From contig CAYLQY010000003.1 in NCBI GenBank assembly GCA_964386325.1, positions 124,001 to 188,000 on the forward strand: a stretch of DNA of 64,000 nucleotides, in the 5' to 3' direction. The DNA comes from Anaerorhabdus sp964386325. GTDB taxonomy: Bacteria > Bacillota_I > Bacilli_A > Erysipelotrichales > Erysipelotrichaceae. Under the pieces are notes generated by a model that saw nothing but the letters and a program-made list of their open reading frames with translations, searched no databases and was not told where the DNA came from. Below, in pieces: positions 17,306 to 25,382 of the stretch. Numbering within the stretch: position 1 is the stretch's first letter; each line of letters begins with the position of its first letter. The translations under genes and the position numbers were made by a program.

Positions 17306-18250
17306 ATGTTAGAACAAATATTTTCATTGAGTTTTATATCATCAATTCTTAGATTAAGTACGCCTTTGTTATTTGTTGGCATGGCTGCTGTTATAGGAGC
17401 AAAAGCTAATGTACTTTGTATCGCTTATGAATCAATGATGCTTTGTGCAGCTCTAGGTGGTGTTTTAGGTAGCGCATTCTCACAAAATTTAATTGTAGGA
17501 ATGTTATGTGGTATCTTGTGTGGCTGTATTATAGCGATTATCTTTGGATATTTTGTATTATTCTTGGATACACCTCCGTTACTTGCGGGGCTTGCATTAA
17601 ATACATTAGGTACTGGAGCAACTTTATTTCTTGTTTATTTGACTACTGGAATGAAACAAGATACTTCAAAATTACTATCATTAAAATTTCCAAGAGTAGA
17701 TATACCAATCATAGAGGATATCCCTGTGGTAGGAGAAATTCTTTCAGGACATAATATTTTGGTTTATTTAGCACTTCTTTCTGTTGTATTTGTTTGGTTT
17801 CTCTTGAATAAAACAACATTAGGGTTGAGAATTAAAGCAGTAGGAGTTAATAAAGCAGCAGCTTCTTCTGTAGGTATTAATGTCAAAAAAACACAACTAT
17901 ATGCATTATTAATAAGTGGTGTTCTTGCATCTTTTGGGGGCATGTTTCTATCAATGGCTTATTTACCATATTTCACTGCAAATATGACGGCAGGAAGAGG
18001 ATTCATCGCTATTGCTGCACAAAATTTAGGTCAAGGAAGTCCAATTTTAACGATGTTATTCTCAATGTTATTTGGATCAGTAATGGCTGTAGGAAATATT
18101 GCTCAATCGTTTAGATTACCTTCACAGTTTGCAGCGATGCTTCCATATTTATTTACTATTATTGGCTGTTTATTTAGAGGTGTTCAAACTAAATCAAAAC
18201 TAGAAAGAGGAAAAAATGACAAACCAAAAAGTCTCAGCTTCAAATCCTAA
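17306..18250 (+). CDS. Nucleoside ABC transporter permease (NupC/YufQ-like)
   Basis: The second permease of the importer, 314 residues with about eight membrane segments. Characteristic blocks are GAKANVLCIAYESMMLCAA, LRIKAVGVNKAAASSVGIN (ATPase contact loop) and AAQNLGQGSPILTMLFSMLF. AGGGGG precedes the ATG. The last 35 bases overlap the start of the phosphorylase gene in another frame, giving tight coupling of uptake to phosphorolysis. The C-terminus is basic and soluble, as expected on the cytoplasmic side. Confidence 0.92.
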   Translation: MLEQIFSLSFISSILRLSTPLLFVGMAAVIGAKANVLCIAYESMMLCAALGGVLGSAFSQNLIVGMLCGILCGCIIAIIFGYFVLFLDTPPLLAGLALNTLGTGATLFLVYLTTGMKQDTSKLLSLKFPRVDIPIIEDIPVVGEILSGHNILVYLALLSVVFVWFLLNKTTLGLRIKAVGVNKAAASSVGINVKKTQLYALLISGVLASFGGMFLSMAYLPYFTANMTAGRGFIAIAAQNLGQGSPILTMLFSMLFGSVMAVGNIAQSFRLPSQFAAMLPYLFTIIGCLFRGVQTKSKLERGKNDKPKSLSFKS

Positions 18251-19001
18251 ACTTAATGGATTAGCACCACATCTACTCGTAGACGAAAGTGCTATTGCAG
18301 ATGTTGTTCTTCTACCAGGTGATCCAGCACGTGTATTGATGTTTAAAGATTTACTTGAAGATTTCAATATTGTTTCTAGCAATAGAGAATTCGTAATTGG
18401 TAAAGGTAAATATCAAGGTAAAGATATTACAATCTGTTCTACTGGAATAGGTGGACCCTCAACAGAAATAGCAGTAATTGAATTAATCGAATTAGGTGCA
18501 AAAGCATTAATTCGTATAGGAGGAACAGGATCACTTAAGCAGGGTATTTCTTGTGGTGATATGATTATTAATACAGGAGCTATGAGAAAAGGTGGAGCAA
18601 GTAATTTTTATGCACCACCTGAGTATCCCGCAATTGCATCATATGAAGTAGTGGATACTTTAGCAAGTGCATGTAGAAAAATGGATACTAAATATTGGAT
18701 GGGTATTTCTGCTTCAGTGGGATCTTTCTTTGCTGGTCAAGGAAGACTAGCAAATGGCAAAAAATTTCACAACGATAATTTATTAAAAGATTACGAAAAT
18801 TTGAATATCATTAATATGGAAATGGAAGCAGAAACAATTCTAACTTTAGGTTCATTATTTGGCGTATATACAGGCTCTATTTGTGCTGTTCATGCAGATA
18901 GAGTAAACGATATTTGGCTTGAAGATTTTGCAGATGCACAACTTAAAATGTGTACGATTGCATTAGAAGCTTCTGTGGAGTTAATGAATAAATATTTATA
19001 A
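18216..19001 (+). CDS. Uridine phosphorylase-type nucleoside phosphorylase (NP-I family)
   Basis: The 261-residue protein has the NP-I landmarks: LPGDPARV near residue 33 (phosphate loop), TGIGGPSTEIAVIEL, RIGGTGSLKQ and MEMEAETILTLG (ribose-binding Met-Glu-Met-Glu). The MEMEA region and length fit uridine phosphorylase better than DeoD. It splits imported nucleosides with phosphate into base and ribose-1-phosphate in the cytoplasm. It starts inside the permease gene with AGAGG upstream. With the nucleoside hydrolase of the neighbouring operon the cell holds two separate routes for nucleoside cleavage. Confidence 0.88.
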   Translation: MTNQKVSASNPKLNGLAPHLLVDESAIADVVLLPGDPARVLMFKDLLEDFNIVSSNREFVIGKGKYQGKDITICSTGIGGPSTEIAVIELIELGAKALIRIGGTGSLKQGISCGDMIINTGAMRKGGASNFYAPPEYPAIASYEVVDTLASACRKMDTKYWMGISASVGSFFAGQGRLANGKKFHNDNLLKDYENLNIINMEMEAETILTLGSLFGVYTGSICAVHADRVNDIWLEDFADAQLKMCTIALEASVELMNKYL

Positions 19002-19004
19002 ATG

Positions 19005-19036
19005 AAAAGTGATTACCAGTAGCGGTAATCACTTTT
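19005..19036. terminator. Bidirectional terminator between converging genes
   Basis: AAAAGTGATTACC and GGTAATCACTTTT form a 13-bp perfect stem with an AGTAGC loop, A-rich on the left and T-rich on the right. It serves the phosphorylase gene from the left and the MerR gene from the right. Confidence 0.85.
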
Positions 19037-19037
19037 A

Positions 19038-20018
19038 TTATTTCTCTCTAACCGGCATTAATAAATCAATCTGCATATTTTCTGGTTCAGTATTTTCTAA
19101 ATGAATATGACTATAATAATTCAAATGTTCATCGAGTAATCCACACATATGTTCTTGATCTAACCAATCACCCGCAAATTCATATTTATCATTATTGTTT
19201 ACCCATTCAGCAAGTCCTTCCCATTCATTAAAGTTACCGAAATGAATCATATGGGCAGCATATAAACCACCCTTAAATTCTTTCTTAATAAGTGGGGCAG
19301 GGACTTCAAAATCGGCGGGAATAGTTACCCATGTTTCATATCCATGATAACCTGTTTCATCTACTGGGTTAGGATGATTGAAACCATAATGACGTAAATC
19401 AGGTTTAATTTCATAAAGCTTTGTTTCGCGTACAAATTGGTCAATACAATCATTTGAATGTGTTTCTGGGTCATCACCAATGTGATGAGCAGCTGCAACA
19501 GTGGATGGCGGTAAATAAAGGATACGCACATCATTAAACTTTTGACTATCATTAACTTTTTTTAAATTGTTCATCATTTGATCCTCCTTAAAGTTAATAC
19601 TGATGATACTGAGTGAATCGATAGTATTCATTAGTCCTTCATTGTTTTGAATACATTGTAGTAAAGGTAAATGGGTTGCTTCACTAATTTCAACAATGAA
19701 TTGAAGGAGGATTTCCTTGATGGTTGATAATGCGGTTAACTCTTCATTAAGTTCACTAATATTTTGTTGAAAGATTTTGATTGTTTCAAGGGCATTTTCA
19801 TTTAATAAAATAGTTTTAATCTGTTTAACAGGAATTCTTAGTTTTCTTAATAAGAGTATTTGTTTTAAACGATCTACAGTATTTTCATCGTACATGCGGT
19901 AAGCGTAATCGTCTTGTTTGTAGCTAGATATTAAGCCGATTTGCTCATAATAGCGAAGCATTCTTGTGGAAATACCAAGTGATTTTGAAACATGTGTTAT
20001 TGTATTTGTATTCATCAT
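19038..20018 (-). CDS. MerR family regulator with GyrI-like ligand-binding domain
   Basis: The 326-residue protein has a MerR helix-turn-helix and wing at its N-terminus (HVSKSLGISTRMLRYYEQIG, YRMYDENTVDRLKQILLLRK), a coiled-coil helix, and a C-terminal GyrI/SOUL-like effector domain (HYGFNHPNPVDETGYHGYETW, HLENTEPENMQIDLLMPV). Proteins of this layout sense hydrophobic or cationic drugs and other small molecules. The promoter at 20036-20066 has the distorted 19-base spacer with an ACACGGTGT palindrome, so the gene is probably autoactivated. No efflux pump lies next to it; the target may be only itself or lie elsewhere. Confidence 0.88.
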   Translation of the reverse strand: MMNTNTITHVSKSLGISTRMLRYYEQIGLISSYKQDDYAYRMYDENTVDRLKQILLLRKLRIPVKQIKTILLNENALETIKIFQQNISELNEELTALSTIKEILLQFIVEISEATHLPLLQCIQNNEGLMNTIDSLSIISINFKEDQMMNNLKKVNDSQKFNDVRILYLPPSTVAAAHHIGDDPETHSNDCIDQFVRETKLYEIKPDLRHYGFNHPNPVDETGYHGYETWVTIPADFEVPAPLIKKEFKGGLYAAHMIHFGNFNEWEGLAEWVNNNDKYEFAGDWLDQEHMCGLLDEHLNYYSHIHLENTEPENMQIDLLMPVREK

Positions 20019-20035
20019 TGTCCTCCATATCTTGT

Positions 20036-20066
20036 ACTATAAATGACGACACGGTGTTAAAGTAAA
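20036..20066 (-). promoter_or_regulatory. MerR-type autoregulated promoter (19-base spacer)
   Basis: On the minus strand TTTACT (20061-20066) and TATAGT (20036-20041) are separated by 19 bases, longer than the usual 17. The spacer carries the palindrome ACACGGTGT (20049-20057). Long spacers with central dyads are the hallmark of promoters untwisted by MerR proteins. Confidence 0.65.
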
Positions 20067-20113
20067 GATATTCTTGTATAATAAAAGTATAAATTAATGA
20101 AGGATATATTAAT

Positions 20114-20563
20114 ATGAGTTATATTCAAAAGTTGAGGGAATATATAGGGCATGATGAAATCTTATCGGTGGGTGCAACGATTTTAGTGGTACAAGAGAAT
20201 AAGATTTTACTACAATTACGTTCAGATACAAAAACATGGGGAATTCCAGGAGGAGCAATCGAATTAGGTGAAACATTACTAGAAACCGCAACACGGGAAC
20301 TAAAAGAGGAAACCGGATTAGTCGCGACAGAGTTTCAATTGTTAAATGTGTTTTCAGGTAAAGATTTTTTCTTTGAGTATCCAAATAAAGATAAAGTGTA
20401 TACTGTTCCTGTATTGTATAAAGCATTGGATGCTTGTGGTGAACTGGCAATGAATGATGGTGAAAGTTTAGCATTGAAATACTTTGGACTGGATGAAATT
20501 CCTGAATGTGAACCTCGTGCAATGTATATGCTTCAATGGATAAAAGAAAATAAAATAGTTTAA
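20114..20563 (+). CDS. Nudix hydrolase
   Basis: The 149-residue protein has a complete Nudix box at residues 47 to 69. It follows the pattern Gx5Ex7REUxEExGU, with Glu53, Arg61-Glu62 and Glu65-Glu66 all present. It hydrolyses a nucleoside diphosphate linked to some moiety; the substrate cannot be inferred. It is transcribed alone, divergent from the MerR gene, and ends at a terminator (20568-20595). Confidence 0.9.
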   Translation: MSYIQKLREYIGHDEILSVGATILVVQENKILLQLRSDTKTWGIPGGAIELGETLLETATRELKEETGLVATEFQLLNVFSGKDFFFEYPNKDKVYTVPVLYKALDACGELAMNDGESLALKYFGLDEIPECEPRAMYMLQWIKENKIV

Positions 20564-20567
20564 ACAG

Positions 20568-20595
20568 AAGATGTTGCCAAACAACATCTTTTCTT
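20568..20595 (+). terminator. Terminator after the Nudix gene
   Basis: AAGATGTTG and CAACATCTT form a 9-bp stem with a CCAAA loop, followed by TTTTCTT. Confidence 0.8.
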
Positions 20596-20644
20596 GTTAG
20601 ACTGTCAGTGATTACTTGTGAAAAACATAACAGATGGGGGCTAT

Positions 20645-21451
20645 ATGAAATATACAATCAAAGAAATCTCTGATTTATTAGGGGTAACAACACATAAGCT
20701 ACGTTATTATGAGAAAATAGGAATCATACAACCAGAGGTGAATGAACAAACAGGTTACCGTTATTTTTCAGTGATTGACACAAGACGATTTAATTTAGCA
20801 CGCTTGTATCGGGGGATGGGGTTTAGTGTTGATGAATGCTTGTCACTATTAGGAGATATGAAATCCATTGATATTATTGATGCAATTGATAATCGTCGTA
20901 GTGAACTGAAAAAAGAAGTGCTTTTTAAGACACTTTGTGTTGAAGATATGGAGCATTATACAAATTTCTTGAAACATATCCCGGAACTGGTGGATAGTGT
21001 ATCCATCATTGAACTAGAAAGACATATTCGTTTAGAATTTTCTGATAATGAAAAAATAGTAAGGGATCGCAAGACATTACGACTACGAGATGAATTGTTA
21101 GAATATGCCCCACTTATTCGTTGGGTGAGTAGAATTCCTAAAGAAACATTGGAAAAAAATTCAGGTGTCTTACAATATCATTATGGTATAAATATACGCT
21201 ATAAAAATGCGGTTAAATTAGGACTTGATGTTAATAATTATCAAGAAGTAGAAGCAGGTAAATACTTGATTACTGTTTTTAAGAAAAACAATGATCCAAA
21301 TTTTGGTTGGGAGACACTAACACTTATTCAAGACTATTTAAAAAAGCATAATATTATGCAATTTGGTGATGGTTTTAGTTCTTGTATTCATTCTACAGCA
21401 ATAGATGAAGGCTATTCCAACTATCATTATCTCATTGTAAAAATTAATTGA
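20645..21451 (+). CDS. MerR family regulator, likely controlling the flavin reductase gene
   Basis: The 268-residue protein begins with a MerR domain (YTIKEISDLLGVTTHKLRYY, then YRYFSVIDTRRFNLARLYRG) and continues with a long helix and an effector domain ending in CIHSTAIDEGYSNYHYLIVK. The true start is ATG at 20645 with GATGGGGG before it, rather than the in-frame GTG at 20618. It lies 71 bases upstream of the secreted flavoprotein gene, whose promoter has the 19-base spacer of MerR targets. That arrangement makes it the probable activator of that gene. The effector is unknown. Confidence 0.85.
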   Translation: MKYTIKEISDLLGVTTHKLRYYEKIGIIQPEVNEQTGYRYFSVIDTRRFNLARLYRGMGFSVDECLSLLGDMKSIDIIDAIDNRRSELKKEVLFKTLCVEDMEHYTNFLKHIPELVDSVSIIELERHIRLEFSDNEKIVRDRKTLRLRDELLEYAPLIRWVSRIPKETLEKNSGVLQYHYGINIRYKNAVKLGLDVNNYQEVEAGKYLITVFKKNNDPNFGWETLTLIQDYLKKHNIMQFGDGFSSCIHSTAIDEGYSNYHYLIVKIN

Positions 21452-21470
21452 TAAAATATTAACAAAGTAC

Positions 21471-21501
21471 TTGACCTTAGAGTAGGACTAACGTTTATAG
21501 T
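21471..21501 (+). promoter_or_regulatory. MerR-type promoter of the flavinylated reductase gene
   Basis: TTGACC (21471-21476) and TATAGT (21496-21501) are separated by 19 bases. The spacer holds TTAG and CTAA half-sites (21477-21480, 21488-21491), close to the CTTAGAGT motif of redox- or aldehyde-sensing MerR proteins. Confidence 0.65.
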
Positions 21502-21522
21502 CTTACTTGGAGGATAGAGATT

Positions 21523-23298
21523 ATGAAAAAATTATTTAAAATTGCGTTAACTTTAGTCTTAGCATTTTCTCTAGCTGCTTGTAGTAGTCCAAAAACTACA
21601 GGTTATAAAGCAGGAACATATACTGCTGAAGCTACAGGAATGAATGGACCAGTTAAGGTAGAAGTAACAGTAACAACTGATGCAATCGAAAAGGTTGTGG
21701 TTACTGAACACAATGAAACACCATCAATTAGTGATTTGGCTATCAGTGATATGCCAGTTCGTATTGTTGATGCACAAGGATTAGGTGTAGACACCGTATC
21801 TGGAGCTACAATTACATCAAATGCAATCTTAGAAGCAGTTGGACTTGCGATGAAAGATGCAGGAGCAGATGTAGATGCACTAAAAAAAGTAACATCAAAA
21901 GTACAAGAAAAAGAAGAAGATAAAGAATACACGGCAGATGTAATCGTTATTGGAGCAGGGGGAGCAGGTTTAGCTGCTGCTGTAACTGCTAATCAAGAAG
22001 GAGCATCCGTTATTGTTATTGAAAAAATGCCTAAAGTTGGTGGAAATACAATTTTAGCAGGAGGAGCTTTAAATGCTGTTGATGAAGGTAGTGAAACTGC
22101 CATCGCAAATGAAGACTCTGTAGAATTACACTATACGCAAACCTATGAAGGTGGCGATAAACAAGGGGATCCAGAACTTGTTAGAACACTTGTTACAAAT
22201 GCTTGGGCAGGTGTTGAATGGTTACAAAGTTTAGGTATGGAATTTAAAGAAGGAACATTTACAGTATTAGGTGGTATGTGGCCAAGAGCACACAAACCAG
22301 TTGAACCAGTAGGTACAGGATTCTTTAATGCTTACCAAAAATATATTGATTCAAATGAAAACATTGATTTATATTTAGAAGTTACAGCGAAAGAATTTAT
22401 CGTTGAAGATGGTAAAGTAGTGGGTGTAATTGCTGAAGGTAAAACAGGAAATAAAATTACACTACATGCGAACAATGGTGTCGTACTTGCGACAGGTGGA
22501 TTTGGTAAGAACGTAGAAATGCGTCAAGAATACAATACTCTTTGGGCAAACTTAGATGAAAGTATTAAATCAACTAACCATGCTGGAGCAACAGGTGATG
22601 GTATCATCATGGCTGAAGCTATAGGTGCAGAACTTGTACAAATGGAAAACATCCAATTATTACCAATGGGCGATCCTGAAACTGGTAGTTTAAGTGGTAA
22701 TATTGAAATGGCTGTTGAAAATAGAATTTTCGTTAATGATGAAGGAAATCGTTTCGTTGATGAAGGTGCACGTCGTGATGTTATGACAAATGCATTGTTT
22801 GAACAACCAAATGCACACATGTGGGTAATTTTAGATAGTCATGATTATCCAACAGGTGATGAAGTAAATAACTTTAATGAATCAATGAATCAATTAGTTG
22901 CGGATGGTCGTGCATTTAAAGGTGATACACTTGAAGAACTTGCAGAACAAATTGGTGTAAATCCTGAAAATTTAGTTAATGCAGTTGAAGGATTTAATGC
23001 TCATGTAGCGGATAAATCAGCTGATGAATTTGGTAGAACACTTTACCAAGATCCAATTGATCAAGGTCCTTATTATGCAGGTGCCCGTGTACCAACAGTT
23101 CATCACACAATGGGTGGTGTAAAAATCAATACAGATGCACAAGTTATTAATACAACAGGTGAAATTATTCCTGGATTATATGCAGCTGGAGAAGTAGTTG
23201 GTGGAATCCATGGAGCTAACCGTTTAGGTGGTAATGCGTTAACAGATACAGTTGTATTTGGACGCATTGCAGGATCTTCGGCAGCATCAGCAAAATAA
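21523..23298 (+). CDS. Surface lipoprotein flavin reductase (FMN-bind plus FAD fumarate-reductase-like domain)
   Basis: A 591-residue lipoprotein with lipobox LAAC (Cys20). Residues 27 to 110 are an FMN-bind domain with the flavinylation motif DTVSGAT (90-96), whose last Thr would receive FMN from ApbE. From residue 138 a FAD-binding reductase follows (DVIVIGAGGAGLAAAVTANQ, GGNTILAGGALNA) and ends with HHTMGGVKI and GANRLGGNALTD, as in fumarate and urocanate reductases. It probably uses an extracellular organic acid as electron acceptor in anaerobic respiration. The substrate is unknown: fumarate, urocanate and cinnamate-type acids are all possible. No ApbE or cytoplasmic electron donor is encoded nearby. 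The gene has a MerR-type promoter. Confidence 0.88.
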   Translation: MKKLFKIALTLVLAFSLAACSSPKTTGYKAGTYTAEATGMNGPVKVEVTVTTDAIEKVVVTEHNETPSISDLAISDMPVRIVDAQGLGVDTVSGATITSNAILEAVGLAMKDAGADVDALKKVTSKVQEKEEDKEYTADVIVIGAGGAGLAAAVTANQEGASVIVIEKMPKVGGNTILAGGALNAVDEGSETAIANEDSVELHYTQTYEGGDKQGDPELVRTLVTNAWAGVEWLQSLGMEFKEGTFTVLGGMWPRAHKPVEPVGTGFFNAYQKYIDSNENIDLYLEVTAKEFIVEDGKVVGVIAEGKTGNKITLHANNGVVLATGGFGKNVEMRQEYNTLWANLDESIKSTNHAGATGDGIIMAEAIGAELVQMENIQLLPMGDPETGSLSGNIEMAVENRIFVNDEGNRFVDEGARRDVMTNALFEQPNAHMWVILDSHDYPTGDEVNNFNESMNQLVADGRAFKGDTLEELAEQIGVNPENLVNAVEGFNAHVADKSADEFGRTLYQDPIDQGPYYAGARVPTVHHTMGGVKINTDAQVINTTGEIIPGLYAAGEVVGGIHGANRLGGNALTDTVVFGRIAGSSAASAK

Positions 23299-23333
23299 TT
23301 TTAAAGCAATACTAATTCAGTGAATAGAAAAAT

Positions 23334-23370
23334 AGCCATTTATTTCGAAAGAAATAGATGGCTTTCTTTT
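23334..23370. terminator. Bidirectional terminator
   Basis: A 13-bp stem (AGCCATTTATTTC with GAAATAGATGGCT, one G-T pair) has a GAAA loop. TTTCTTTT follows on the right and AAAAA stands on the left, serving both converging genes. Confidence 0.85.
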
Positions 23371-23372
23371 AT

Positions 23373-23906
23373 TTACAATGCGGTTCCTTTATTAGGTACA
23401 AACAAATTCGTCAACTTTACTTTTTCATAGTGTAGTAGCTCAAGTTTACGATTTATGCCACCAGCATAACCAGTAAGACTACCATTTGATCCAACAACGC
23501 GATGACAAGGAATAATCAAAGAAATAGGATTATGACCAACAGCACCACCGATAGCTTGTGCGGACATGGATTTCTGACCAGTTTTCTTTGCGATTTCTAA
23601 TGCAATATCTTTATATGTGATAATTGTTCCATAAGGAATGGTTAATAGGATGCTCCATACCATTTCTCTAAAAGGTGTGGTATTAAATTTTAGAGGTGGT
23701 AAAAAGGGTGGCTCATGTCCTTCAAAATAGGTATCTAGCCATTTCTTCGTTTGAATGAAAACAGGCAAATCCTTAACAATAAAATCGCTTGTAATAGTTG
23801 AACCAAAGTATTTTTGATCATTGAACCATAATCCGATAAGATATTCACCATCACTAGCTAGGGTAATTGCGCCAAGTGGTGAATCATAGATTGATGTAAC
23901 TGTCAT
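23373..23906 (-). CDS. ogt: Methylated-DNA-protein-cysteine S-methyltransferase
   Basis: The 177-residue protein carries the acceptor motif IPCHRV with flanking SLTGYAGGINRKLELL, and the upstream DNA-binding helix KTGQKSMSAQAIGGAVGHNP. It removes alkyl groups from O6 of guanine by irreversible transfer to the cysteine. The start ATG at 23906 has AAGGAG upstream and overlaps the stop of the glycosylase gene (ATGA). The in-frame extension to 23969 lies inside that gene and is discarded. The two genes form an alkylation-repair operon. Confidence 0.93.
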   Translation of the reverse strand: MTVTSIYDSPLGAITLASDGEYLIGLWFNDQKYFGSTITSDFIVKDLPVFIQTKKWLDTYFEGHEPPFLPPLKFNTTPFREMVWSILLTIPYGTIITYKDIALEIAKKTGQKSMSAQAIGGAVGHNPISLIIPCHRVVGSNGSLTGYAGGINRKLELLHYEKVKLTNLFVPNKGTAL

Positions 23907-24523
23907 TTTAACTCCTTTTCTAGTGCCCCGCCAGCAACCGCCCATAGATAAATACTTGCGACAGTACAATAAGGGCTAAAGCGTTTACGATATTTCTCAA
24001 ATAGTTTTTTATCAATTTTCTTGTGATGATAGACAAGACGTAATCCACGATGAATCGCAAGATCATGATAGCTAAATATATTCTTGCGCATACAACTAAA
24101 TAACAAAATCATTTCTGCTGTCCAAACGCCAATACCTTCTAATTGAATAAGTTTCTGAATAGCCTCCTCATCGGATAAAGTGGTGATTGCGTTTAAATCA
24201 AATTCATTGGTTTTAACTTTTTGGGCAAAGTTTTGGATATAATGTGCTTTGCGAAAAGTAATACCAAAAGCTTGGAGTTGTTCAATAGAAAGAGATAAGA
24301 TGGAATCAACATTTATCACATGTAGTGTATCAATCATTCTTTGCCAAATGGTAGTAAGTGCTTTTGTTGAAATTTGTTGTCCAACAATATGATGAATTAC
24401 AGATGAAAAAAGGTCAGGATGAACAACACGTTGAATAAATCCAAGTTGTTCGATCACTTGACCTAGTTTTTTATCTTTACTTATTAAGTAATTCATTTCT
24501 TTTTCGCTATAATCAAAGTACAT
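23903..24523 (-). CDS. DNA-3-methyladenine glycosylase II (AlkA-like HhH-GPD)
   Basis: The 206-residue protein is an HhH-GPD glycosylase. The helix-hairpin-helix is LEGIGVWTAEMILLF and the catalytic Asp lies 20 or so residues on in YHDLAIHRGL. It lacks the iron-sulfur cysteines of EndoIII and the N-terminal extra domain of E. coli AlkA, so it resembles the short Firmicute type. It excises alkylated purines, complementing Ogt encoded directly downstream with a 4-base overlap. Confidence 0.88.
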   Translation of the reverse strand: MYFDYSEKEMNYLISKDKKLGQVIEQLGFIQRVVHPDLFSSVIHHIVGQQISTKALTTIWQRMIDTLHVINVDSILSLSIEQLQAFGITFRKAHYIQNFAQKVKTNEFDLNAITTLSDEEAIQKLIQLEGIGVWTAEMILLFSCMRKNIFSYHDLAIHRGLRLVYHHKKIDKKLFEKYRKRFSPYCTVASIYLWAVAGGALEKELK

Positions 24524-24572
24524 TTTAGTTATCCAACTTTCATGTTAGATATTATAGCATTCTTTAGATTAA

Positions 24573-25130
24573 CTATTTAAGTAAATCAATCATTTCTTGA
24601 TAAATACCAGTTAATTCTTTTTTCTCAGTATCGTTCATATCTCTTTCATGAGCATTATGAGTAGGTACAGTACCTAAGTGGTTTCTAAGAATTTTACCAT
24701 CTTTAATAATAATTACATGTGGAATTTGTAAACCATTTGCAACTTCATCTTCAGATAAGAAATCTTTGAAATAATCTGTTTCAAACTTCATGATTTGTGC
24801 ATCATCTGCGAAAGATAATGAATAAGCGAAAGTGTCATATTCTTTAACTAAATCATTAAGTAAAGGAGCAGCAGCTAAACAGTAAGGGCATCCAGGTGAA
24901 CCTAGATAAACAATACCAGTTCCTTTTTCATTTAATAATGTTTCGAATTGTTCGAAAGTCAAATCATAAAAGTTATTACTATCTGATTTGATATCATAAT
25001 TTGTCATATCCGCTTTTTGAGTAGAGATATTTGTAATAGCTAAAGCTTCAGCCTTTGGCTTTGTTGAACATCCAGCTACGACGAATGCAACTAAACAACA
25101 TTTTAATAGTGTAATCAATTTCTTTTTCAT
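24573..25130 (-). CDS. Thioredoxin-like lipoprotein
   Basis: A 185-residue protein with a lipoprotein signal peptide ending in VAGC, then a thioredoxin fold. The active site is CPYC in VYLGSPGCPYCLAAAP, and the cis-Pro region is QIPHVIIIKDG. It would act outside the membrane in disulfide exchange. The start ATG at 25130 has AAGGAG. A nine-residue in-frame extension would block signal-peptide function. It resembles the PedC/BrcD-type thiol proteins of Firmicutes. It is transcribed alone. Confidence 0.85.
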   Translation of the reverse strand: MKKKLITLLKCCLVAFVVAGCSTKPKAEALAITNISTQKADMTNYDIKSDSNNFYDLTFEQFETLLNEKGTGIVYLGSPGCPYCLAAAPLLNDLVKEYDTFAYSLSFADDAQIMKFETDYFKDFLSEDEVANGLQIPHVIIIKDGKILRNHLGTVPTHNAHERDMNDTEKKELTGIYQEMIDLLK

Positions 25131-25382
25131 TGTATTCTCCTTGTGTAAGATAAACATAATAGCTATTCATGATGGATGAATATATCATGAACAATTACTA
25201 TACCTGTTATTTTATACCATATTCGTTGAAGTTGAAATAAAATTATGGTACAAATAAAGAAAATTTAAGTTCCTGTCTGAAAGGGGTAACCTTTGATTTT
25301 ACTAAATAGACCTAGTTTTAAACGCAATTCGTCACTTCTGAAGATCATAGTTCTACGTTAATAATCAAAGCTGAATTAATCA

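Noticed and set aside
20109..20657. Minus-strand open frame of 182 codons across the Nudix gene
   Set aside because: Its Leu, His and Phe rich composition is that of an antisense shadow, and the Nudix gene on the plus strand has a complete signature.
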